A stretch of 64,000 bases of DNA from Spongiactinospora rosea (lineage in GTDB: Bacteria > Actinomycetota > Actinomycetes > Streptosporangiales > Streptosporangiaceae), in NCBI RefSeq assembly GCF_003315795.1, contig NZ_QMEY01000016.1, forward strand, positions 62,001 to 126,000. Direction: 5' to 3'. Shown one piece after another: positions 1 through 9,237 of the stretch. Numbering within the stretch: position 1 is the first letter of the stretch; each line of letters begins with the position of its first letter. The translations under genes were made by a program, and so were the position numbers. The notes under the pieces are model-generated. The model saw only the letters and a list, made by a program, of their open reading frames with translations, had not been told where the DNA came from and did not search any database.

Positions 1-2
1 GC

Positions 3-2114
3 CCCGATATAGCGCGCTATTTCGGCTATCTCGTCCTGGGCATCGTCGTGCCCGGCACCCTGATCTGGCGCGCCTGCGGCCCCCGGCGCTGCGCCCTCCC
101 GGTCGAACTGGCCGCCGGGGCGGCCGTCGGCTACGCCCTGGAGATCGGCGCCTACGCCGCAGCCCGCGCAGCGGGCGCCCCCCGCGCGTTCCTGGCCTGG
201 CCAGTGATCACCATCGTCCTGTTCGCCGTGGTCCCCGCCCTGCGCCGCCACTACCACCTGCGCCCTCAGGCCGAGCGGGTGCCCGTGGGTGCCGCGTGGA
301 CGCTCGCCGGGCTGGTCATGGCGCTGGTGGTGTTCGCGGCGCCCGCGTTCTACCGCGCCCATGGACTGGCCTGGCCCGGCAATGCCGCCCCCTATGTGGA
401 CATGCCGTTCCATCTGTCGCTGGTCGGCGAGCTGCGCCATCACATGCCGCCGACGGTCCCCGAGGTGGCGGGTGAGCCGCTGGCCTACCACTGGTTCCTG
501 TACGCCGACCTGGCCGCGACGAGCTGGGCCACCGGCATCGAGGCGCAGACCGTGCTCTACCGGCTGGCCATCCTGCCGATGGCCGCCGCGTTCACGATCC
601 TGGTCGCGGCGCTCGGGCGGCGGATCGCCGGGTCCTGGTGGGCGGGCGCGGCGGCGGTCGCGCTGTCGTACCTGGCGGGCACGCCCGACCTGTTCGGCTG
701 GCGGGACAGCCCGCTGCCCAGCGGCGCGCTCGCGGGCACGCTGACCTGGCTCAGCCCCACACAGACCTTCGGCGCGGCGCTGTTCGCCGCGCTCACCCTG
801 GCCATCGCCGGGGTGCTGCGCCGGGCCACGCCCGCGCGGCTGGCGCTGGTGCTGGTGCTGCTGACGGCCGTGTCCGGGGCCAAGGCCACGTTCGTGCCGC
901 TGATCGGCGCGGGGCTGGCGCTGCTGCTGCTGTTCCGCAGGGACCGCGTGGTGCTCGCGCTGCTCGCGATGACCGCCGCCGTACTGGCGTTCGCGCAGTT
1001 CGTCGTGTTCGGCGGCGCGTCGCAGGGGATGAGCGTACGTCCGGGCGCGCTCGCCGCCTGGCTCGTGTCCACCCACCCGGCCCCCGGCGACGACCCCGCC
1101 CGGCTCACCGTGGCGGTCAGCGTCGCGCTCGGCGCGGGCTGGGCCGTCGCCTTCGCCGGGGTCGCGCTGCTGCGCCGCGCGCACTGGAAGAACCCGATGG
1201 TGCCGGTCTGCCTGGGCATCGGCCTGGCCTCGGCGGGCGCGGCCCTGATGTTCGGGCACCCGGGCGTGAGCCAGCTCTACTTCCTGCGGGGCGGCTGGCC
1301 GTACCTGGCGGTGCTCGCGGCGGCCGGACTGCGGGTGGCGCTCGCGCGTGTCCCCGCCCTGGCGCGCCCGGCGCTGATCGCCGTCTGCCTGACCGGCGGC
1401 GCGGCCCTCGCGATGGAGACCAGGAGCGCCGCAGGCGACGTACTGAACATGGACACCGCCCTGGTGCCGGTCGCGATCCTGGCCGGGGCCGCCGCGCTGA
1501 CCGCGCTGGTCGTGCTGCGGTCCACCGGCGGTGTGGCCGCGGTGCTCCTGCTGCTCGCCGGGCTGTGCGCAGGACCGCAGGTCACCGGGCAGCTCAACGC
1601 CTACTCCGGCGGGCCGCACGCGATCCCCGAGGTGCCCGAGGTGCCGCGCGGCGGGATGGAGGCCGCCCGCTGGCTGCGCGCCAACACCGGCCACGGCGAG
1701 ATCATCGCCACCAACGTGCACTGCCGGGGCGTGCGCGTACGCCACTGCGACAACCGGCACTTCTGGGCCTCGGCCTACAGCGAGCGCCGGATGCTCGTCG
1801 AAGGCTGGGGCTACACCCCGACCAACCTCGGCCAGGTGGTGGACTACCAGGCCGACCGCTACACCACGTTCATCTTCTGGGACCAGGCCAGGCTCGCCGC
1901 CAACGACGCGGTGTTCCGGGAGCCGTCCAGGGAGGCGGTCCGCCGCTTGCTCACCGGCCACGGCGTGCGCTGGCTGCTGGTGGATCAGCGTGACCCGCTG
2001 CTCAGCGACGACGTGGGCCGGTACACCGCGCTGCGCTTCCGCTCGGGCGACTGCGCGGTCTACCAGATCACCCCCTGGGCCGCGAACCCCGACATCTTCT
2101 CCCCGTTCGTGTAA
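3..2114 (+). CDS. Polytopic membrane protein of glycan locus, 5' truncated by window
   Basis: The frame is open to the first bases of the window, and the residues before the GTG at 48 already form a hydrophobic segment (YFGYLVLGIVVPG). The true start therefore lies upstream and the gene is partial. About 700 residues are visible: roughly a dozen hydrophobic helices up to residue ~530, then a soluble C-terminal domain of ~160 residues containing RWLRANTGHGE and WGYTPTN. This layout (many helices followed by an extracytoplasmic tail) is that of GT-C-like membrane proteins in actinomycete wall-polysaccharide loci, which use lipid-linked sugars. I see no decisive catalytic signature, so the enzymatic role is inferred from architecture and from the GT2-GtrA neighbour 108 nt downstream. 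Confidence 0.75.
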   Translation, partial: PDIARYFGYLVLGIVVPGTLIWRACGPRRCALPVELAAGAAVGYALEIGAYAAARAAGAPRAFLAWPVITIVLFAVVPALRRHYHLRPQAERVPVGAAWTLAGLVMALVVFAAPAFYRAHGLAWPGNAAPYVDMPFHLSLVGELRHHMPPTVPEVAGEPLAYHWFLYADLAATSWATGIEAQTVLYRLAILPMAAAFTILVAALGRRIAGSWWAGAAAVALSYLAGTPDLFGWRDSPLPSGALAGTLTWLSPTQTFGAALFAALTLAIAGVLRRATPARLALVLVLLTAVSGAKATFVPLIGAGLALLLLFRRDRVVLALLAMTAAVLAFAQFVVFGGASQGMSVRPGALAAWLVSTHPAPGDDPARLTVAVSVALGAGWAVAFAGVALLRRAHWKNPMVPVCLGIGLASAGAALMFGHPGVSQLYFLRGGWPYLAVLAAAGLRVALARVPALARPALIAVCLTGGAALAMETRSAAGDVLNMDTALVPVAILAGAAALTALVVLRSTGGVAAVLLLLAGLCAGPQVTGQLNAYSGGPHAIPEVPEVPRGGMEAARWLRANTGHGEIIATNVHCRGVRVRHCDNRHFWASAYSERRMLVEGWGYTPTNLGQVVDYQADRYTTFIFWDQARLAANDAVFREPSREAVRRLLTGHGVRWLLVDQRDPLLSDDVGRYTALRFRSGDCAVYQITPWAANPDIFSPFV

Positions 2115-2222
2115 AAGCCACGTCATCAGTGCGCCGCGCCCGGCGCGGCGGCGGGCGGCGCGTCCGTGAGGGCCGCCGAGACTGACCGGGAAACCGCCAG
2201 TGACGACAGCCGGAGGTGCCCG

Positions 2223-3488
2223 ATGGGGGAGAACGCCGTCGAGGACGCCGTCACCACATGCGTACCGGGCACGCGCGATACCGACGTAGCGGTCAAGCCG
2301 CCCACGGTGGACATCGTGATCCCGGTGCTGAACGAGGAACGCGCGCTGCCCGGCTGTGTCGAGACGCTGCACGCCTTCCTGCGCGACACGTTCCCGCTGA
2401 CCTGGCGGATCACCATCGCCGACAACGGCAGCACCGACGCCACCTGGGACATCGCCCGGGATCTCGCCGCCCGGCTGCCCGACGTCCACGCGACCAGGAT
2501 CGAGGTGCGCGGGCGCGGCGCGGCCCTGCGGCACGCCTGGAGCCACAGCCCCGCCGAGATCGTCGCGTACATGGACGTGGACCTGTCCACCCACCTGGAC
2601 GCCCTGCTGCCGATGGTCGCCCCGCTGGTCAGCGGGCACTCCGAGATCGGCATCGGCTCCCGGCTGGCCAGGTCCTCGCGGGTGCGCCGCACGGCCCGGC
2701 GGGAACTGATCTCACGCTGCTACAACCTGGCGCTGCGGCTCAGCTTCGGCACGGGGTTCCGCGACGCGCAGTGCGGCTTCAAGGCGGTACGCGCCGACGT
2801 GGTACGCCCGCTGCTCCAGCGCGTCCAGGACGACGCCTGGTTCTTCGACACCGAACTGTTGCTGCTCGCCGAGCACAACGGGCTGCGCGTGCACGAGACG
2901 CCGGTGGACTGGTTCGAGGACGTGGACTCGCGGGTCAACGTGGTCGGCACGGCCTGGCAGGACATCCGCGGCATGGTCCGCGTCGCCCGGCGCATGTCGG
3001 CGGGCCAGGGCCGGGTGGACCTGCCGCCGCGCCGCGAACTCGCGCCGGTCCACCCCGACGCGGTGGTCGCCCCGGCGACCAACCCGCTGCTGGCCAAGCT
3101 GGTGTCGTTCGCGCTGATCGGCGTGGTGTCCACGATCGCGCACACCTCGCTGTACGCGGCGTTGCGCACGGTGTGGTCACCGGAGTGGGCCAACCTGGCC
3201 GCGCTCGCGGTGACCGCCGCGGCCAACACCGAGGCGAACCGGCGCTGGACGTTCGGCAGGCGCGGCGGCGCGCGGACCCGCGTCCACTCCCGCGCGGGAC
3301 TGCTGTTCGTGGTGAACTACCTGTTCACCACCACCGTGGTGGTCACGGCCGTGCACGCCCTGCCGGGGCACGGGCGGGCCCTGGAGGTGGCCGTGCTGCT
3401 GCTCGCCTACGTGGCGATGACGATCGTGCGCTTCGCCGTACTGGACCGCTGGGTATTCAGGGACCGGCCCGCCGCGCTCACGGGCTGA
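2223..3488 (+). CDS. GT2 glycosyltransferase fused to GtrA-like membrane domain
   Basis: The N-terminal ~270 residues are a dolichyl-phosphate-sugar synthase type GT-A domain: VDIVIPVLNEERALPG at the start, DNGSTDATWD for nucleotide binding and YMDVDLSTHLD as the DxD metal site. The segment around residues 290-415 has four hydrophobic helices and the TEANRRWTFG signature of GtrA proteins, which are thought to flip polyprenyl-phosphate sugars. The fused protein would charge a polyprenyl phosphate with a sugar and present it outside for the upstream membrane transferase (inference). The ATG at 2223 is chosen because GGAGG ends 6 nt before it; a longer start at 2166 lacks such a site. Confidence 0.88.
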   Translation: MGENAVEDAVTTCVPGTRDTDVAVKPPTVDIVIPVLNEERALPGCVETLHAFLRDTFPLTWRITIADNGSTDATWDIARDLAARLPDVHATRIEVRGRGAALRHAWSHSPAEIVAYMDVDLSTHLDALLPMVAPLVSGHSEIGIGSRLARSSRVRRTARRELISRCYNLALRLSFGTGFRDAQCGFKAVRADVVRPLLQRVQDDAWFFDTELLLLAEHNGLRVHETPVDWFEDVDSRVNVVGTAWQDIRGMVRVARRMSAGQGRVDLPPRRELAPVHPDAVVAPATNPLLAKLVSFALIGVVSTIAHTSLYAALRTVWSPEWANLAALAVTAAANTEANRRWTFGRRGGARTRVHSRAGLLFVVNYLFTTTVVVTAVHALPGHGRALEVAVLLLAYVAMTIVRFAVLDRWVFRDRPAALTG

Positions 3489-4704
3489 CCGTCACCAGCC
3501 GGGTGAACTCGGCCGGGAGGTCCATGCCGTCCCACACGCCGTCGAAACGCAGCGCCGAGCCCACCGGCACCATGCGGTCCACGCCCCGCCCGGCCAGCCT
3601 TTCGGCCAGCGCCCGCAGCTCCGCCGCGTCGAAGCCCAGGTGGGTCATCGTCTGGTCGGCGCGGCGCACCACCGGCAGCAGTCCGTCCAGGGAGTCGAGC
3701 CTGGCGTGCGCGAACACGCCGGCGCCCAGCCAGTGGCGGGGGAGCGCGGCGGGATCGCGCAACTCGACGGCGGTCACCTCGTTGCCGTGGAAGGACAGCC
3801 GGGCGGCCACACCGTCGGCGGCCAGCCCGTAGGCGGCGACGCGTTTGCGCACCGCCATCGCCGGATCCACCGGCCAGCGGTCGCGGGCCAGCGTCGCCAG
3901 GCGTTCGCCCAGGTCACGGGCGGGACCGGCGTGGTCGCCAGGGCCGACCCAGAAGATCGTGCGCGGCGAGGCGCAGGCGGCCTGCCCGAACCAGTACGCG
4001 TCGTTGGCGAAGCCCTCGGCGGCCTGCCCGCGCGCGCCCGGCGACGCGTCCAGCCACCAGGAGGTGCGGATCACCGCGAACGACGAGCGGTCCGGGAAGG
4101 TCACATCGCGGGCGTGCGGGGCCAGCGGGTGCCGCCGGATCTCGCGTACCGAGTCATCGCCGCCCCAGATCACCCGCAGGTCACAGGCCGCCGACAGCAG
4201 CCCGGTCACCTCCGCCGAACGGTCGTAGCCGATCACCCGCTGGGAGTGGGCCACCGCCGGGTGGGCGTCGGCGAGCGCGTCCAGCAGCATCCCGATCACG
4301 GTCAGCGCGGGGCCGCCCGCCCGGGGCGACAGGCGTACGACGTTGTGGTTGCCGGACAGCGCGGACAGCGCCCAGGAGTAGACGAACAGCGTGTCCACGT
4401 TGGCGGGCGGGACGTGGAAGACCAGCCCGCGCGGGACCCGCAGCCGCGCCGGGTCGCCGGGTCGCAGCGCGTCGAGCGTGCGGGTGACGGCCGAACGCCG
4501 CAGGAAGTAGCCGAGCGCGGTCAGCTCGGGATGGCGGCGGGCCAGCGCCGGGGCGACCAGGCGGCGCGAGACCGACTCCAGGAACGCCCTGATCCGCTCG
4601 TCGCCCACCACCAGCGGCCCGCCCGGTGGTTCGGCGGTCAGCCCCTTGACCAGCTCACCGGCCGGGACGTCGGGGCCGGGCGGGAACAGGCGGCGCACGC
4701 TCAC
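3478..4704 (-). CDS. LuxC-like acyl-CoA/acyl-protein reductase
   Basis: A 408-residue protein of the LuxC family, NADPH-dependent reductases that convert a thioester-bound acyl chain to an aldehyde. The segment GQAACASPRTIFW near residue 265 carries the expected active-site Cys, and the downstream aldehyde-dehydrogenase-like core is intact. The GTG at 4704 overlaps the stop of the LuxE-like gene (GTGA), so the two are translationally coupled. No luciferase genes (luxA/luxB) are present, so bioluminescence is not implied. In this glycan locus the aldehyde or derived acyl group may decorate an amino sugar (inference). The last 11 nt overlap the convergent GT2-GtrA gene. Confidence 0.85.
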   Translation of the reverse strand: MSVRRLFPPGPDVPAGELVKGLTAEPPGGPLVVGDERIRAFLESVSRRLVAPALARRHPELTALGYFLRRSAVTRTLDALRPGDPARLRVPRGLVFHVPPANVDTLFVYSWALSALSGNHNVVRLSPRAGGPALTVIGMLLDALADAHPAVAHSQRVIGYDRSAEVTGLLSAACDLRVIWGGDDSVREIRRHPLAPHARDVTFPDRSSFAVIRTSWWLDASPGARGQAAEGFANDAYWFGQAACASPRTIFWVGPGDHAGPARDLGERLATLARDRWPVDPAMAVRKRVAAYGLAADGVAARLSFHGNEVTAVELRDPAALPRHWLGAGVFAHARLDSLDGLLPVVRRADQTMTHLGFDAAELRALAERLAGRGVDRMVPVGSALRFDGVWDGMDLPAEFTRLVTVSP

Positions 4705-5753
4705 GCGGCCTCCTCGCCGACCGCGCGGAAGGTGTCGCTGCACCCGCGGGCCTCGGCGCGGGGCAGCCTGCCGAGGACCGAGAAGCGCTTGCCCGGCCAC
4801 ACGCCGTCGTCCACGCCGTGGACCACGCCCATGTCCTCGGTCAGCACCGCGTGCCCGGGGTAGGAGGTGGGCAGTGTGCTGACCACCTCGATCAGGCCGG
4901 GCGTGCCCGGCGGGACCTCCTGCCAGGTCACCGGGTCGCGGATCACCACGTCGGCGAAGCCGGGGCAGTACAGGCCGCCGCCGTCGGGGCCCTCCAGGAA
5001 GATCGTGCCGATCTGCTCCACCATCCCGTAGAAGTCGTGGACGCGGGTCAGGCCGGTGTCGGCGGCGAACCGCTCCCGGTAGACCGCGTTGTCCACGGCC
5101 TCGTCCGCCATCTTCTTCCAGCCGCCGGAGTGGATCAGCACCCCGCCGGACAGGTCGAGGCCGTGCTCGCGGGCCGGCCGGTAGAGGTGGCGCCAGGTCA
5201 TGAAGGTGAACCCGAAGATCAGGTAGGGCGTGCCCGCGTGCCGGGCCAGGAAGCCGCGTACGGCGTGGAGGTCGGGCGCGCCGTCGTCGTCCAGGGCGAA
5301 GGTGTGGTCCCTGCCGAAGTTCATCATGCCGAGGACGCCCGCGCCCCGGGCGCTCAGCGCCGCCGCGCGCGTCACCGAACGGGAGTCGATCACCAGCATC
5401 GGCAGCCGCCGCTCGCCGAGCACCGCGCGCAGCGTCGCGGCCAGGGCCCGCGCCTGCGCGGCGGCGGCGGCGCGGTCCAGGAACACCCGGCTCGGCGGCC
5501 CGCCCGTGGTGCCGCTGGAGGTCAGCACCCGGAACACCGCCTCGTCGGGCACGCTCTTCAGCTCGTGCGTGGCGAACAGCCGCACCGGCAGCCACGGCAG
5601 CGCCGCCACCGAGTCGTACGGCGGGGCGTGTCCCAGCGCCGCCAGCACCCGCCGGTAGGGCGGGCAGGCCGTCCGGTGCCGCTCGGTCAGCGCGGCCAGC
5701 TCGGGGACCAGCCTGGCCTCCTTGACCGCCTGCGGCAGCGTGAACACCGTCAC
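4701..5753 (-). CDS. LuxE/PaaK-like acyl-protein synthetase
   Basis: A 350-residue adenylate-forming enzyme of the LuxE family. It shows the phosphate-binding loop LTSSGTTGGPPS near residue 107 and the HDFYGMVEQ segment near residue 240, matching the YGxTE motif of the ANL superfamily. LuxE normally activates or relays a fatty acyl group to the LuxC reductase, and here it is encoded directly upstream of LuxC with a 4-nt overlap. Its own GTG at 5753 overlaps the stop of the preceding AMP-ligase. The five-gene order ACP, SDR, ligase, LuxE, LuxC reads as one acyl-processing module. Confidence 0.85.
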   Translation of the reverse strand: MTVFTLPQAVKEARLVPELAALTERHRTACPPYRRVLAALGHAPPYDSVAALPWLPVRLFATHELKSVPDEAVFRVLTSSGTTGGPPSRVFLDRAAAAAQARALAATLRAVLGERRLPMLVIDSRSVTRAAALSARGAGVLGMMNFGRDHTFALDDDGAPDLHAVRGFLARHAGTPYLIFGFTFMTWRHLYRPAREHGLDLSGGVLIHSGGWKKMADEAVDNAVYRERFAADTGLTRVHDFYGMVEQIGTIFLEGPDGGGLYCPGFADVVIRDPVTWQEVPPGTPGLIEVVSTLPTSYPGHAVLTEDMGVVHGVDDGVWPGKRFSVLGRLPRAEARGCSDTFRAVGEEAA

Positions 5754-7117
5754 AGCTCCGCCTCCAGCGCCCGATAGTCGATCTTGCCGGAGGCCAGCAG
5801 CGGCAGCTTGGGCACGCCCCGCACGTCGAAGCCGCTCCAGTGGACGCCGGTGCGGCCCGCCAGCGTCAGCGCCAGCTCCCGCCCGCTCGCCGTGGTGGCC
5901 GCCTCGGCGAACACCACCACCCGGTCATCGCCCGCCACCGCCGCCACCGGCCCGTGGCCGCGCAGCAACTCCTCGATGTCGTCCAGGCCGACCCGCACGC
6001 CGAACACCTTGCCGATGCGCCGCCGCCGGCCGGTGAGGTAGAGGAAGCCGTCGTCCAGGCGGCCGAGGTCGCCGGTGCGCAGCACGCCGCCCAGGTCGTC
6101 GCCGCGGGCCAGGTCGGCGGCGCACTCGGCGTAGCCCATCATCACGTTGGCCCCGCGATAGACGACCTCGCCCTCCCCGCCGGGCCCGGCGTCGATGGAC
6201 AGCGCGCCGCCGGGCACCGCCCGGCCGACCGAGCCGGGGCGCGTGGCCAGGTGCTCGGGCGGCAGCACCGCGATGCGCGGGGCCTCGGTCATGCCGTACA
6301 TCTTGACCAGGTGACCGCCGCCGCGGGCCATCCGCGCGGCGAAGTCGGCGACCAGGTCGCCGCGCAGCCGCGCGCCGGACTGGGTGATCATGCGTAGCGC
6401 CGGGTGCGCGGCCGCGTCGAACCGCAGCCTGCGCAGCATCTCGAACTGGTAGGGCACGGCGGCCAGCGACGTGCCCCCGAAGGCGTCGGCCGCGTCCCAG
6501 AACTCACGGTCGAGCAGGCCGTGGGCGGTGAGCAGCACGCCCGCACCGGCCGCCAGGTGGGAGTTGAGGGTGGTCAGGCCGTAGGTGTAGTGCAGCGGCA
6601 GCGTGGTGGGCCACAGGTCGCGGTCGGTCAGGCCGAGCGCGCGGGCCACGGACCCGGCGTTGGCCAGCACGGCGTCCTTGGCCAGGCGGACCAGCTTGGG
6701 GCTGCCGGTGGACCCGGAGGTGGTGAGCAGCACCGCGAGGTCGGGGTGCGGCTCGGGCGCGTCGGCGCGGGTCCAGCCGTCGGCCGTGGCGCGGTATCCG
6801 GCGGGGGCGGCCAGCCCGGCGGGCGGGTCGGCGACCACGGCCGGGATGTACCGGTCGATGAGGCCGAGCAGTACGTCGGCGCGGATCGCCGGGTCCAGCA
6901 GCGCGATCGGGCGCTCGGACGCGAGCGCGGCCAGGTAGCGCAGCACGGCGGGCACGCTCGGCGGCGCCGGGCTGAACAGCACGCCCTCGGGAAGCGCCGA
7001 CAGCTCCGCCGCCGCCCGCTCGATCCGGTCCCAGAGCGCCCCGCCGGCCAGCTCGGCCCCGCTCGCCGCGTCGATCAGCCGCGCGCCGGGATGCGGGACC
7101 CAGGGCCGATGGATCAC
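5750..7117 (-). CDS. AMP-dependent acyl ligase (ANL superfamily)
   Basis: A 455-residue protein with the ANL motifs [14 protein letters not shown] (~residue 131, ATP phosphate binding), [10 protein letters not shown] (~273), [18 protein letters not shown] (~345) and a C-terminal catalytic lysine region ([11 protein letters not shown]). It would adenylate a carboxylic acid and load it on the ACP encoded two genes upstream. The start is GTG at 7117, overlapping the SDR stop. Substrate specificity cannot be read from sequence; the context argues for a short or medium acyl chain used to modify a glycan. Confidence 0.88.
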   Translation of the reverse strand: MIHRPWVPHPGARLIDAASGAELAGGALWDRIERAAAELSALPEGVLFSPAPPSVPAVLRYLAALASERPIALLDPAIRADVLLGLIDRYIPAVVADPPAGLAAPAGYRATADGWTRADAPEPHPDLAVLLTTSGSTGSPKLVRLAKDAVLANAGSVARALGLTDRDLWPTTLPLHYTYGLTTLNSHLAAGAGVLLTAHGLLDREFWDAADAFGGTSLAAVPYQFEMLRRLRFDAAAHPALRMITQSGARLRGDLVADFAARMARGGGHLVKMYGMTEAPRIAVLPPEHLATRPGSVGRAVPGGALSIDAGPGGEGEVVYRGANVMMGYAECAADLARGDDLGGVLRTGDLGRLDDGFLYLTGRRRRIGKVFGVRVGLDDIEELLRGHGPVAAVAGDDRVVVFAEAATTASGRELALTLAGRTGVHWSGFDVRGVPKLPLLASGKIDYRALEAEL

Positions 7118-7881
7118 ACGACCACCCCGCCGTCCACGCCGAGGACCTGGCCGGTGACGAACGACGCGGCGGGCGACAGCAGGAACGCCACCGCGGCGGC
7201 CACGTCGTCGGGGGTGCCGAGCCTGCGCAGCGCGGTGGACCGGGCGACCTCCTCGCGGTGCGCGTCGTCCAGCCCGGACAGCATGTCGGTGGCGATGTAG
7301 CCGGGCGCGACCGCGTTGACGCGCACGCCGATCGGCCCCAGCTCCTTGGCGGCGGCGAGGGTCAGCCCGATCACGGCGGCCTTGGTCGCCGAGTAGATCG
7401 CCTGGCCCGCCGCGCCCCGCACCCCCAGCACCGACGACAGCAGCACCGCCGCGGGCTGGACGCCGCGGCGCAGCAGCTTGGCCGCCGCCTGCAGGGTGTG
7501 GGCCGCGCCCATGGCGTTGACCTGGAACAACCGCTCGACGGCGGCGGCCCCGAGCATGCCGAGCAGCGCGGCCTCGTGGACCCCGGCGTTGATCACCAGC
7601 CCGTCCAGCCGCCGGTGCCGCCGGTGGACCTCGCGCATGATGTGGTCCACCGCCGTGGCGTCGGCCACGTCGCCGTGCACGGTGTCGAACTCGGCCCCGG
7701 TCTGGGCGGCCAGCTCGGCCGCCGCCTCCGCCGCGGGCCCCTGCGTGCGGCCGTGCACGACGACGGTGTGCCCGGCCAGCGCGAGCGCGCGGGCCACCGC
7801 CCGGCCGATGCCCCGCGAGGAGCCGGTGACCAGTACGACCCGCCCCGGCGCGGGGTCAGCGGGCCGGGACGGGGACGCCAT
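7114..7881 (-). CDS. SDR-family 3-oxoacyl-ACP reductase-like (FabG-like)
   Basis: A 255-residue classical short-chain dehydrogenase: [11 protein letters not shown] cofactor loop near residue 20, NAG near residue 98, catalytic Ser in [10 protein letters not shown] and YSATK (Tyr/Lys) near residue 165, and the FabG-type C-terminus [11 protein letters not shown]. It probably reduces a beta-keto acyl chain on the adjacent ACP to the 3-hydroxyacyl form. The ATG at 7881 lies inside the end of the ACP gene (26-nt overlap), showing tight coupling. No ketosynthase is present in the window, so the chain is either imported from fatty acid synthesis or loaded by the ligase. Confidence 0.9.
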   Translation of the reverse strand: MASPSRPADPAPGRVVLVTGSSRGIGRAVARALALAGHTVVVHGRTQGPAAEAAAELAAQTGAEFDTVHGDVADATAVDHIMREVHRRHRRLDGLVINAGVHEAALLGMLGAAAVERLFQVNAMGAAHTLQAAAKLLRRGVQPAAVLLSSVLGVRGAAGQAIYSATKAAVIGLTLAAAKELGPIGVRVNAVAPGYIATDMLSGLDDAHREEVARSTALRRLGTPDDVAAAVAFLLSPAASFVTGQVLGVDGGVVV

Positions 7882-8113
7882 GCTTGACCAGCAGCGCGGT
7901 GGCCTTGGTGAACGAACTCATGTCGAGCACGTCGTCGGTGTCGATCATGATGTCGAACTCGTCCTCCATGGCCGCCACCAGGGACATGTGGGCCAGTGAG
8001 TCCCACTGCGGGATCGAGCGGTACTCCAGCCCGTCGACCGCGGCCCCCTCGGGCAGGCCGAGCGTGCGCATGAAGACGCCGCGCAGCCGCTCCACCGGAT
8101 CCATGACGTTCAC
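7856..8113 (-). CDS. Acyl carrier protein
   Basis: An 85-residue acidic protein with the phosphopantetheine attachment site WDSLAHM (Ser near residue 38), preceded by IPQ and followed by [13 protein letters not shown], typical of ACP helix 2-3. It is the first gene of the acyl module. The GTG start at 8113 is preceded by GAGGA at normal spacing. It is a discrete ACP distinct from housekeeping AcpP, which supports a dedicated acyl-transfer role for this locus. The upstream ~240 nt form a divergent promoter region. Confidence 0.92.
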   Translation of the reverse strand: MNVMDPVERLRGVFMRTLGLPEGAAVDGLEYRSIPQWDSLAHMSLVAAMEDEFDIMIDTDDVLDMSSFTKATALLVKHGVPVPAR

Positions 8114-8352
8114 CCCGACTTCCTCTACGCGTTCATGTGCCTACGGAGTGTAGCCAACTCGGCGACGCGGAACGGCCGCGTTGCGGATGCGGGCTCCGCG
8201 GCGGAGGTTGGGTTAGGGTTGCTATGCGCAACAAGGTGGTTACTGTGCGTTTCTCCTCAAGGTAATGGAAGCGTATAGGGCGCCGCGCCGCGAGTGGCGG
8301 GCTGCCATCGTCGTGGCGGCGTGGCAGCGCCGTTCACGCGCTTGGGGGAGTG
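8114..8352. promoter_or_regulatory. Divergent intergenic region between acyl module and glycan genes
   Basis: This 239-nt gap separates the minus-strand ACP operon from the plus-strand gene at 8353 and must hold both promoters. No clear -35/-10 pair could be picked with confidence. It contains a GGGGGA purine run just before the plus-strand start. Confidence 0.4.
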
Positions 8353-9237
8353 ATGGACGAGTCCAATCATTGGTACGGGCATTCACGGATATTCGCGAAA
8401 TACTGTGGGATCAGCCGGGGGCGGCACCATGTACCGCGCATCCGGGGCTTCGTGCAGCACGGCTGGAACTACCTGCACGGGTTTCCGCCGAACGACCACT
8501 GGTGCACGCCGGGGTACCCGCGGTTCGTGTGGTCGGAGCCATTGGCCCGGCGCGGCTGGTCGATGGGGCGGCGCGGGCACTACGTGATCGGCTCGCCGTG
8601 GGCGTACCTGCTGACCATGGAACCCGATCTCGGCCGGACACCGGTGCGCGAGGGCACGATCTGGTACCCGTTCCACGGCTGGGAGAAGGCCGCCGTGCAC
8701 GGCGACCACGCCCGGCTGGTGGGCGAGATCAGGAGCGTCGAGACCGGGCCGGTGACGGTGTGCCTGTACTGGCTCGAATACCGCAACCCCGAGATCCGGA
8801 GATGGTATGAAAAGGCGGGCTTCCGGGTGATCTGCCATGGCGAGCGCGGCTCCCGATGGGACGCCAAGGGCCGCGACTTCCTCCGCCACCAGCTCACCGA
8901 ACTCCGCCGCCACCGGCGTGTCGCCTCCAACCGGCTCACCAGCGCCATCTTCTACGGCGCGTCCGTCGGCTGCGACGTCGCCGTCTACGGCGACCCGATG
9001 ACCTTGGCCGAGGAGCGGCCCGAGTACGGCGGCACGGCCCGCCGCCTGCGCCAGTGGCCGGAGCTGCACGGCTTCTCCATCGACGCCCGCACCGCCCGCG
9101 ACATCGCCGACCACGAACTCGGCTTCGCCCACATCACCGGCCCGGAGGAACTGCGCGCCCTGTTCGGCTGGGACCCCGTCCGCCGCGTCACCCGCCACCG
9201 CGGCCTCCTGGTCGTCGAACGGGAGCGATGCGCATGA
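8353..9237 (+). CDS. Hypothetical protein of glycan locus
   Basis: A 294-residue soluble protein that I do not recognise with confidence. Visible features are NHWYGHSRIFAKYCGI at the N-terminus, GFVQHGWNYLHGF near residue 35, the repeated use of Trp/His, and a middle segment WYPFHGWEKAAVHGD. Proteins with an early QHG-type motif in polysaccharide loci are often GT-B-like enzymes, so it could be a transferase, perhaps for the nonulosonic acid (weak inference). The start is GTG 8350 or ATG 8353, both close behind GGGGGAG. It is coupled to the methyltransferase gene by an ATGA overlap at 9234-9237. Confidence 0.7.
   Translation: MDESNHWYGHSRIFAKYCGISRGRHHVPRIRGFVQHGWNYLHGFPPNDHWCTPGYPRFVWSEPLARRGWSMGRRGHYVIGSPWAYLLTMEPDLGRTPVREGTIWYPFHGWEKAAVHGDHARLVGEIRSVETGPVTVCLYWLEYRNPEIRRWYEKAGFRVICHGERGSRWDAKGRDFLRHQLTELRRHRRVASNRLTSAIFYGASVGCDVAVYGDPMTLAEERPEYGGTARRLRQWPELHGFSIDARTARDIADHELGFAHITGPEELRALFGWDPVRRVTRHRGLLVVERERCA

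Noticed and set aside
3640-4863. 407-codon plus-strand frame
   Set aside because: Lies opposite the LuxC-like gene, which has clear motifs; Gln/Gly/Arg-rich shadow.
3478-5753. Bioluminescence (lux) operon
   Set aside because: Only LuxC- and LuxE-like genes are present; no luxA, luxB or luxD, and the context is a glycan locus.
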